Of a DNA stretch of 64,000 bases, positions 49,701-61,700 are shown piece after piece. The DNA comes from Gordionus sp. m RMFG-2023 (lineage: Eukaryota; Nematomorpha; Gordioida; Chordodea; Parachordodidae). The notes under the pieces were generated by a model. That model was not told the DNA's origin and did no database searches. It saw only the letters and a list, made by a program, of their open reading frames with translations. The number at the start of each line of letters is the position of its first letter. The first letter of the stretch is position 1. The stretch is from NCBI RefSeq assembly GCF_954871325.1, contig NC_088775.1:5743561-5807560 (forward strand), in the 5' to 3' direction. The position numbers were made by a program, and so were the translations under genes.

Positions 49701-52700
49701 ATATTTCAAAATTTCGGTCCGACCCAACCCAAATAACCTAAATTTGTTATAATTGATGCTATTAAACATTTATATCACTACTTATACGATAAAGAGATGA
49801 CATGATTTAATCATGTCTCTAAAAAGAGGTTTATGTGTTAAAAAAATTATAAAAAATTAAAGTCCAGATTTTGAACAGTGCTGCTAAGGGTTACTACTTT
49901 TAAAAAGTAGCTACTACTTATTCGATAAAGAGATGACATGATTTAATCATGTCTCTAAGAGGTTTATGTGTTAAAAAAATTATAAAAAATTAAAGTCCGG
50001 ATTTTGAACAGTGCTGCTAAGGGTTACTACTTTTAAAAAGTAGCTACCACTTTTACGCTATTTTATAACAAAAAAAATTGGTTATTTACCAGCTATCTTT
50101 GAACCAATGTCATAAAAATATCAATATTTTTTATTATAAAAGAAAATCAACCAACTTTCACGAATAAATAAGTGTATTTTGTTATTTTTTTAATTCTCAG
50201 AAAGTTATTAATATCATTTAAAATATTTGCAATGTTTATATGTGAATGTGTAGTGTTGTTAAACAGCCCCAATTGGCCAATTTATAAAAAGAGCTAAATT
50301 TCTATCTTCGCCAAAATATTAATACCTAAGTCTCAAAATTTTGCCAATAAAAGCCTAAACCTTTCCGCCATAAGTGGGCCAAATAATCATGTGTAATTTA
50401 TTTTTGGCCAAAATCTTCAGCTAACAGTTTTTAATAATTGGTTAAATCGAGCCTTTTACAACACTAGCTGAATGAGACTATTTAGTTATTTTGAAATCCT
50501 TTTTTTGTGCAGAAAATATAACAAAACAAATTAATTTTTAACTATTTTTTTAAGCATTACAATAAATAAATTGTAATTTTAGTTCTCATTAATTTATTAT
50601 AAGAAATTATTTATAAAATAAAAAAATTTATACAAACATAAAATATTCAAAAACAATAAAAAATAAATATCGGATCGGTTTTTCTAATTGAAAATGTTAA
50701 ATATTGGTGCCGATCAGATATTTAATATCGGCACAGCCCTAATATTAATTGTTATTTCTCTGTTAGTTAAATAGAATATATGGTATCTATTGGAATGGTG
50801 AATTTATTGTAGTATAACTGGTATATAAAATATCAATGGATAAAATTTTATATTAAAAGAGGAAAATGGTATAAATAAATATACTGATCCCGTTTCGGAA
50901 CGTGATAATTCAGTTCGCTGTCGAGCACGCTTACATGGCTGATAATCTAAATATTCTTCTGAATAGGGTTCTAATTTATTTCGAAAGCATTGAAAAGAGT
51001 TGCAGTTACTCTGTTATTTAAAACAATATACATAAATTCAACATAATAGTTATATTCAAATTTTACATAATATTTGTTCATAATGTCTATTTTATTTTTT
51101 TTTTAATATTCAAATTAATAATTCAGTCTAAACCTGAATTTTAAGACCTTTTCAAGGAAAATAATCGTCAATTATTATAGATAGTTACAGCAACAAGTCC
51201 TAAATACTGATAGTCAATTCAACAAATAGAACAGGAACTATAAAATACCTCAACAAATTATTGGGGATTCGGAACTATAGGATCAGTTATGACCGATAAT
51301 GTACACAAATTTTAGGGCAAAATATTTAAAGGTAAAAATTAGGGGTAACCGGGGTAAATCGATTGAAGAGGTAATAATTAATGCGAATAACCTTTAAATC
51401 ATTGAGCATAAAGACCTTAAATCTAGTGTAAGGATGTTATATCTGGGCAAAGATTCTTATTTAACATTCAAATTTTTATAATTTGGGTGATTGTGAAAAT
51501 TAGAATCTGAAATTTATTTGATTAATCTGATTTATAATTGGGTGATTGTGCAATTTAGAATCTCAAATTTATTTGATTAATCTGATTTATAAGAATAAGA
51601 TGATAGATTAGAGTCAATATAATGTTATTTTAAGTGGTTTTTAAGATTAATATATATTCAAGGCTTAATTACTTATTAGATTTAGAAAACAGTTGTTTGA
51701 AAATTGCTGCGAAAAAGAGTATTTATTATTTGCAAAACCTTCCTGGCTTGACATATTTTGCTGATAAACCGTATTTTACCCAAAAATTATAAAAATTAAC
51801 CTCTAGTTTATTATTTTAGCAAAATATTTTAAGGCTCATAATTTAAAGTTTTCCATAGATGTTCCATAAAGTAATAGATATAAAATAAAATTTGTCGGAG
51901 GTTTATAGGTTGATAAGAAATTACGCAATAACGATTTGTATAATATACCTGGGGTAAAACGGTTAAAATGTTCAGTCCGATTAAAGTAATTTTTAAATAT
52001 TAACGTCTACACCATATAAAAGGATATTTTTGAGCAAAAAGGAACATTAATAAATAGTTTATGTGTCAATTGAGATAAAACTTTAAGAGTAATAACAAAT
52101 GGGAAGAATAATTCAAGTGCACAATATGTCTAAATACATTAAATGTGCTATTTCTGATAAAATATTTTACATTTCGGTATTGTATTGAGTTCGAAAGTGA
52201 TGCATGGATGTCAAAATTGCAATATTTTGTTCAATAAAACAATAAAGTTACCCTCGATTTTATTTCAACCATTTTAACCTACTGCTTAGCCATTTTAACC
52301 TGGGTATGGGGTAAAATGGCATACATTACATAATTAATCATAACTCCTCCTAAAGCATTATAGTAAAATGCTAAACTTATTGCAAAAATGCAAAATACTA
52401 ATCGTTTTATCTCGGTGTCCTATACATTAAATATATTTTTATATCGCCATATTTCTCGAGCGATCGCCGAGGTGGCCTAGTGGGTTATGATGCAGGCTTG
52501 GAAACAGAAGGTCAGGTCCTATCCTGGTAAGGAACGTATAAATTTTTAGATTTTTCTTCGATGACTGATGGGTAAAGACATATGGTAGGAGGAATTGCGG
52601 AGCTTAAAGATGACACCCCGGTAATCGACAGGCTCGGACAGCCGGGTGCTAAGGATACTTGTCAAATAAACAAAAATGAAGGACACAAATGAAAATATGA

Positions 52701-55700
52701 ATATGAAAGCTAAGGCGTTCACTCCAAGCGACGGGCAGGGTGTAGACCTACATCCTGCGAAAAGTAAAATAAAGGTCAATGCAAAGAAGACAAGGTGAGC
52801 AAGTTTGAATATTGGGACACTTAAAGGTAAGACGAGAGAATTGGCATCAATGTTGAACAAGAGAAAAGTTGATATATGCATACAAGAGACGAAATGGAAA
52901 GGTCAGAAGACTTTAATGATTGGAGATGGGTATAAATTGTACTATAATGGAATTGTTAGCAAACGGTGTCGGCCTCATCCTCAGTCAAGATCTAACCTCC
53001 TCAGTAGAAGTCAACAATCTTTGATAGACTAATGAAGATAAAACTCTGCATTGGTCAATCAATACTACACATCCTATCAGTATATGCTCCTCAAACCGGT
53101 TGCAAGGAAGAAGAGAAATATGACTTTAGAGCTTGAAGCTGTAATGAAAATCCCTAAAGATGACCTAGTCATAATAGGTGGTGACTTAAATGCGTATGTG
53201 GGAAAAACAAGAGATAGCTACAAAAGGCATCATGGTGGTTTTGGATATGGAGAAAGAAGGAGAGCATGTACTAGAATTTTGCGCAAGCCTTCGACCTTGC
53301 CTTAACCAACACCTATTATAGGAAAATAGACAGTCATTTAATAATATATGAATGTATGGAAGGAAAACCCAGATAGATTACATGCTTATCTCTCGCAGAA
53401 GATTAAAAGATGTAATAGACTGAAATTCATCCCAGGAGAAGATATTGCCGCGCAACACAAGCTACTAGTCATGGATTTACACATCGCAAATAAATCCACT
53501 TAAAACAAGATAAAACTTAAACCATGCATTAAATGGGGTAGATTAAAATCAATTACAGATGCCTTTGCAATCAAAGCAAACATTGAAACAATAGATTCCT
53601 CACAAGTCAGGGAAAAAATGTGGATAGACCTTTCATCCAGATTTATAGACACTGCATAATTGACACTAGGCTTGGCACAAAGGTAGGCAACAAATCATAC
53701 AAAGAACTATGGTGGTGGAATGAAGAGGTAAAAACTATACAGGAGAAAAAAGCCCTTTATCAAATATGGTACAAATCGAAAAACCCAGATGACAAGACAA
53801 ATTACAAAAAATCCAAGAGAATAGATACAAAGGCGGTGGGGCCAAAGCCATGGCATACGATGACATGTATGAAGAACTACATACCAAAGAAGGGCAAAAT
53901 AAAATATACAGATTAGCCAAACAGAGAGCCGAAAGTAATCAAAAATAAAGATGGGAAATTGATAATAAAGGAAAAAGAAATAATGAATAAATGGAAAGAA
54001 TATTTTCAGGATTTCTCAACTTTAATCCCCACATACTACATCTAGATAAACACTCCCCATGTCAAAACTTTGTACAACCAATAATAGAACAAGATATGAA
54101 AGGGGTTCAGATGATATTCCAATAGAAATCCTTAAAGCAGTAGGAGATAATGGAATACATCTCCTCACAAATCTGTAGAATAAAATACTAGGAAATGAAG
54201 AGTTCCTTCAAAACTGGAGGCAGAGCTATCTAGTTTCTATCTTCAAAAATAAAGAGGATCCACACAATTGTCAAAATTACAGGGGCCTAAAACTAATGTC
54301 ACACTGTCTTAAGCTCTACGAAAAAATATTAGAAAAAAGGTTAAGAGACATAATCCAAATAGGAGAATTCAGTTTGGCTTTATGCCTGGAAGATCAACAA
54401 CTGATTCTATACATGCAATTAAGCAAATGAGTGAAAAATACAGGGAAAAGAACAAAAAACTACACGGTCTTTCCTGATCTAGAAAAGACCTTCGATAACA
54501 AAAGGTTCCCGAAAAATATATAAGAATAATATAGGATATGTATATGGGCCATACAACAATGGTCCGTAGCACAACTGGTACTTCAACAGGCTTCACAATA
54601 GCCGTGTTCATCAAGGGTCGGCTCTCAGCCCACTTCTCTTCATAACAGTAATAGATGTATTACCACAGTCTATACCACAAACGGTCCCGTTGAATATGAT
54701 ATTTGCAGATGATACTGTGATACTTGCCGAATCCAAGGATGAAAGGAAAGAAAGATTAATGAGCTGGATTATCCTAGAAAAGCACGGAAATAGAGAAAAG
54801 ACGGAGTATATGGTGATAGGAGGAGATGAAACATAGAGCATTGATATAAATGAATAGCAGATATCGGCAATTGAAAGCTGTAAATATTTGGACTCCACTA
54901 TACACACAAACAACACAATAGAGAAAGAGATAAAGAGTAAAATTAATCAAGGGTTGAAGTGGAGATCCTTATCTGGAGTGCTCTTTGACAAAAGAATTCC
55001 ACACAAATTGAAGCGAAAAATTTACAGTTCCATAATACAACTAACTCTTCTATATAGTTCGGCATGGCCAAGAATCAGACGAGAGAAGTCCACAAACTTT
55101 GGAAATGAGAATGCTGAGGATGATTGCTGGGGTAACAAGAAGGGATAAGGTGAGAAGTACAAGAATACTAAGTAATTTAAAGGTAGTGCACATTAAGACT
55201 AAATTAATGGTAAACAGACTTAGGTGGTATGGGCATACAATGAGAAGGACAATGAACTACATAGGAAATAAGGTTGAAAGTTTGGAAGTGATATGTAAAC
55301 GTAAAAAGGAAATCCAAAACTTCAATGGGGCCATAAATTTAGAGTCAATGAAGAAGTATAAATTAGATAAAAGAGATAGTATGAATAACATAAAGTGGAG
55401 AGAGATATTGAAGGAGCTTACCACCAGAAAAGATGAAAGCTAAAGAGGAAAAAAAAAATATTTCTCGAGCGATTGATAAGCTGAGAAATTTGTATATTTT
55501 TTTTTATAACACAAACATAACTAAAAGAATCGTTAAATTTCTACACGCCTACCCAAATACTCCATAAATAATAATCAAATCTCCTGGCATCACACATTCT
55601 AAATTTGTAATATAATCTCCCTTTAAACAAACAAAAATCACACAACCATAAGGAGATGAAAAGAGATTGTGTGGAGTGAAAAATACAAAATATTTTGATA

Positions 55701-58700
55701 TGCAAGAAAATGATGCACCCGAGATTTTCATGGTAAACCATGATAGAGAGGTAAAGTTAAAGTAGAGAAAGGTATTATATTATATTCAAAAATATATCAT
55801 TATATATCAAATTTTCAATCCACCATTATTATACAGTGTATAATTTTAGTTAGCTTTTTATTATTATTATTTATTATTTTTTTTTAATATATTAGTTGAT
55901 TTTGATATCAAAGTCTTAGTTAATTATTTATTTTTTACAAAAAACCTCTATTTAAATTTAATAAAGTACAAAAAAAATGGAAAGAGTTAAATTAGGATAT
56001 TCGCTAGTCTTACATCTTCTATATAAAATTTCTTCCATTTTTATGAGGAGGGAAAGTATTTCTATCACTACATATATATTACACATTTTAAAAGTATTCT
56101 TGAATTACTATTTTTATAAAAATAAATAAATGATGCCAAATTGGGTTCCCAATTTTTGATTTATCTCCTGAGGATAATATTTAAGTTTGAAGAATCTGTT
56201 TGACGGAAATTTATTATCGAAACTGGACAGATAGATATAATATTCTGCTGCCTATACTCACACCGGGTATCTGTTAATCTTTCTAATGAAACAATACAAT
56301 TTATATGTGTGAACTCTTTACTAATTATTTATATTTATTTTTTATATATATTTATATTTTTAAATATTAAACGAAATTATAAGCCGTAAAGCCAATGATA
56401 GAATGCAATGCTCAAATCATATTGTTTAAATTTAAGGCCCTCAGTACTGAATTTAAAATTGAGGGATTAAAAATAATTTCCACGGAAAAGGATTTCATAT
56501 CCCAATCTGACATATATTTGTTCAATTTGAATGTATGGTAATTTTATAAAGCTTTTCAGTATTTTTTTATTAAAATAATTCTCACTTTAAGCTTTCGCTC
56601 ATACACTTACCCCATTGGCCCACAGTATAATTCATTCAAATATATAATCTTTCCAATAAATCAATATAGATTTTAAGTTTATAATTTATAATAATACTTT
56701 TTCTGGGTAAAAACGGCCACCCAAGGAAGCACAAACTTTTGTTAAATTTTTGTGAACGGGTTTTTTATAAACTTCCCCATTAGCTAGGCATTTTCTCTCA
56801 TTTCTATTTTTTTTTTCATATAAATTTTATTTAAATATATAGGCCCTTCATAAAACTAAATTATTAAGTTATATAATCCTTTTATTTGAATTAAATATAT
56901 CATTTTGATGAACTTCTGGGAGAGATAATAGAAGTAAATTGTCGTTCTCCGATGATAGATTAATTGTATACAAATATTATCAAAATTATATTCTTTAAAA
57001 TTAGTCGTATCTACTTTCTAGTTTACATTGATTATAATATCAATCCACTTTTATGAATATTTTGCATTTATAAGATGAACCTTTCTAAATTATATGAAGG
57101 CGTAAGATTAAGTTTTTATAATTCATTTCATATCTTCCAACCTCAATTAAAGAAAATAAAATAAAATATGATACTCAATATTCTTTAAATGATTATCTAT
57201 TTCGCGAGCACTACATTTAGACCATTTAAATTGTCTTGGGGGTTTATTCTCGTAGTGCATTATACCACGAAGTTCAAGTGAGTTGCATTCATTGTCCATA
57301 TCATGCCTTGCTCCAAATCTATAATAAATAATTAATTATTTAGATACAAAAAATAATTAATTTGGCTAAATCTAGAAGACAAAATTTCTTGCTTGACTAC
57401 AGCATTAATTAAAATAACTAAAAGTATCATTAAGTAGATAGCATACTATATATCATATAGGTTTTGAAATTCAGACTATATTTGAATAGCTAAAATATAA
57501 ATCTCTTATATTCTATCTTTTGTAAATTTAAAGACTTTAATTTGCCGGAATCGTACTCAAGCATATGTATGCTACTTATCAATTTCGGAAATAAATTTGT
57601 CTTGAAATAATGTATTATATTTAATTAGATTCAAAAATTTATGACAAAATTGTATGCCTCAAATTTTAAGATTAAATAGCTGTTTAAAAAATTTTTTTTA
57701 TAGGATTTGGAAATTACGAACATTCTAAAACCTCGTCTGCATTTTTTTTTGAAATATTTGAAGTTTTATTTGTATTTTGTAAATATTTTCAAAAGGAAAA
57801 AAAATGTGGGAAATAAACGTAATATTAAATGATCCATCAGTGAATTTTTCAACTGGTATATGAATATATTTTTAAAAATTAGGGAGATGAATCTGCTCGT
57901 AGAAATAATGTCATTTTAAGTTCAAATCTGGGGTCAGGGTATGGTTTGCAGATTTCTTATATATATTCTAGAATTCAAATTGATTAGGGTTTAATTTTCT
58001 CTTATAACCTTGCTTTAAAATATAATAAAATGTATGGCATGATATTATTCAAATAATTATTTTATATACAAATGGCCTGTTTCATGTGCAATGGTGGAAA
58101 CTAGATTATGTGAAGGGTGAATTATAGCGCAACTAAAATTAGGATCACAGATACGACCTAAAGGGGCAAATCCTGTATGTTCAAAATAACATTTGTTTAA
58201 AAAAGCTGTAACATGTGAAAAAGTAAAAATTAATATTTTATTAAACAAAGATGACTGATATCAATTATTTTTGGCCACAACGATACCCCTTAACTAATGT
58301 TGTTAATCGAATGAGTCGAGTTGACATTCGCAAACTGGAAAAAAGTTTCGTATCAAAGAAAATAGAAAAACAGATTCAGTCGTGAACTCGAGTTGTGAAT
58401 TTATCGACTAGAGGAGGAGTATTTCAAATTTTGTTATAAAAAATTATATAAATTATGTAGAAAATTAAAACTAACTTCACGACTCAAGTTCATAACTCGA
58501 ATTTACGTTTCTAGTTGATAGTCTCGAAGAAAAATATACAATATTAAAAAGGAAGAGAACAAATTTTGATTGTTAATAGTAAAATACCCTAATTTGAAAT
58601 TTCGTCCTCTAGTCGATTCAAATTTATGACTCAAGTTCAAGACTTAAGTTGCGAATCGACACTTGAGGTCGACTAAATTGACTAAAGACCACAAACTATG

Positions 58701-61700
58701 AATCCGGGTGAACTCGACTATTTAACAACATTACCCTAAAATGTTAGGTATCTAGCGATACTACATACTTTTCAGTTATATAATTATACAAAAAAAACTG
58801 AAAAATATCATCCAACGAATTAACACTATTTTAAAAAATAAAATTTGAATAATTTTTTTTTAAAAGAGAAGGAAAAGAAAGGGAATAGAAGGGAGGGAAA
58901 GAAGAAGAGTAGAGAAAGGGTTAAATAATTTTGATATCAGCCATAACACGAGTGACGGCCCGATAACTATTATTGACTCGGGTGTCAGTGTATCTCAAAA
59001 ATTTTAATAATTACCTGTTTTGTCATCATATTTCCAGTTTCTATATCGTATATTTAATTTTTAAAAAATTAAATGTAAAATCAATATTGTCAGGTTTATT
59101 AAATATACATCTGATATGATAATTTTTTACTAGTTGGCTGCCTCAAAAAACATTCCGGCGCATCGGACAGATTTGCGCTGATTTCTAATTAAATCGTCAC
59201 ATATATATTGCAGAGATCTTCATGGGCCGGGCCAGCTCATGACCCTTAGGTAAATGCCCAGTTTATGGACCGGGTGTGGGCTTAATATTATATTTTTTGC
59301 AAGCCTAGACCGGGTTAGGGTTTTTGAAATTTTTTTAATGGGCCAGTCTTGGATTTAAAATTTTTTATTAAAATTAACTTATTTTAAGGATATTTAATTA
59401 ACGAATCATTATAATTTCATAGTATTATTTATATAACTAAAATATCCTGCATAACTTAGAAAATTTATTAATTGCACATGATATATACAGGATAACGTTC
59501 AAGCAATGGATAACTGTAGATAGAACCAGTTTAGAGACCCTAACACAAACTGCTGACGAATTTCTTAATTACTTATTTGATAAAATATTTATTTTGATTC
59601 GCCATTCTTTTATTGCTGAACAACAAAATAGATTCCATCAGAATCTTAAAAACAACTTAGAACTAGATTATTATTTGGTTATCTGCGATTTTTCTGAAAA
59701 TTACTCTTTTATACTTCAAGATGAAGTCCAAAGTTATCACTGGGCCACTTCTCAGGTTACCCTACATCCATTTGGTATATATTATAAAATAAATAATGTA
59801 TTAAATCATATATGTTATGTGGCCATATCCGAGTCGCTGGTACATAACACTTGTTTATTTCATTTATCCCAAAAAAAATGATAAATTTTCTAAAAAATTT
59901 CTTTTTATCTGAGCCAAAATACATTTATTATTATTCCGATGGATCCGCGGCGCAATATAAAAATAGGAAAAATTTTATAAATTTGTGTTATCATCAAGTG
60001 GACTTCGCCATCCCAGCAGAGTGGCATTTTTTTCCTACTGCCCATTGGAAAAATGTTTGCGATGGAATAGGGGGAACCGTTAAACGCTTGGCTGCGCGGG
60101 CCAGTTTACAACGCCCTTATGAAAATCAAATAAAATCTCCCTATGAATTCTTTAAATTCGCTGAGGAAAATATTAAAAATATTTATTTTTTCTATACATC
60201 CCATAAAGAATACCAAGATGAGCAAGAATTTTTAGAGGAACGATTTTCAAGAGCTCTTTCAATATCTGGGACTCAAAAAATTCATGCAGTCTATCCTGTT
60301 AATTTATCACAAATAAATACAAAAAAATATTCTAGTGCTATTGAAGTCAAATTAGAAAAAATCCAAAATATAAAGCGAAATATTAACTAAAGATATTAAA
60401 GGGTATGTTACATGTTTATATGATAATAAATGGTGGTTATCATTTAAAGAAATTTTAATAAAATTATTTTAAATATTTATATTATACGCTTATTATTAAT
60501 TATTCGATAAATATTATATTATGGAATAAAAAAAATTTCTTAGAATGACTTTTTATGTTAAAATTGATATTTTAAATTTCTTGCGCCATCTAGCGGATTT
60601 TTTTAAAATGCGATTTTATTTAATTAAATTTTTTGGCCCTACTTTGAAATTTTATATATGAACAGTTCTTGGTACTCTTTACAAAATATCTGAAATTTGG
60701 GAAAAAAAATTTAGTCTAACATTTTAAAAAATTAATTACAAATTTTTATCCGCAATTTAAAAAAAATATTTAAACTAAAAATTAATTTTATTTAACATAC
60801 GTTCAAGAGTTTACTTAGGGCTATAAAATGAGCCATAATAAATATACATAGTGCATCTAATATAAAAGTTATCTCAATTTTAAAAAATCATTTTTTTCGA
60901 AAAATGACCAAGTTGACCCACTTTGAAGCCCTATATCTCCAATTCTAATAGAGTTAAGACTCTAATATTTTGGATTCGTCACTTACAATACTTTATTAAC
61001 TTTAATGCCAAATTTTAACAAAATCTGAGATGGTCGGGTTGTAAAGTGATTTTTTTTAATACCTTTTTAAAAACAGAGAAACCATAAAACGTTTTACTAC
61101 ATGAAATTAGATATTCTATCCATTTTTTTTCCTCCTTATCATCAAATATTTTTGTTTATTATCTTGACCTGTCTTTGACATAGTGCCAGCCATTTATATT
61201 TTTAATAATGTCTTAAAAAATTTTTAACAGGTGTACCTTATAAATAAAAAACACTCAAAATTTATATAATTCTATATTTAAATATAAAAATCTTTTGATC
61301 ATATTATCATAAAATAATATCCTGATAAATAAAATGTTCATATTTAATAAAATATAATATTTTGAATCATATTATATTTTCAATTATAATAGATATATAT
61401 AATAATATTTGCTTGCTAGATATAATTCATTTTAAATAATTGAATTATCAGTCTAAAATTTACATATGGCAAATGAAATGTTTATCTGATTGATTAAATA
61501 TAATTATAATTTGTATTTAATTAAATAATGTCAATCACAATACATATTATAACTATCATAATACACAATATATATATATATATATATGAAGATTTTAGTT
61601 TGCAAGATATTTATTTAGGTTTGATAATATATTAAAATTGTATTATGAAAAATTACATTAATAAATTTATATAATAATTATCATTTTATATATATTGTCA

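Noticed and set aside
52465-52540. A genuine tRNA gene
   Set aside because: Only the A box is good; there is no acceptor stem, anticodon arm or proper B box, and it sits inside the LINE target duplication.
52546-53920. Minus frames at 52546-52881 and 53735-53920
   Set aside because: Antisense of the LINE endonuclease and linker region.
55541-55741. Minus-strand open stretch ending NLECVMPGDLIIIYGVFG or, in another frame, KFRMCDARRFDYY, considered as an ADAMTS disintegrin/TSR exon
   Set aside because: Exons 6, 7 and 8 join with matching phases and give a full cysteine order without it, and including it would break the phase between exons 6 and 7.
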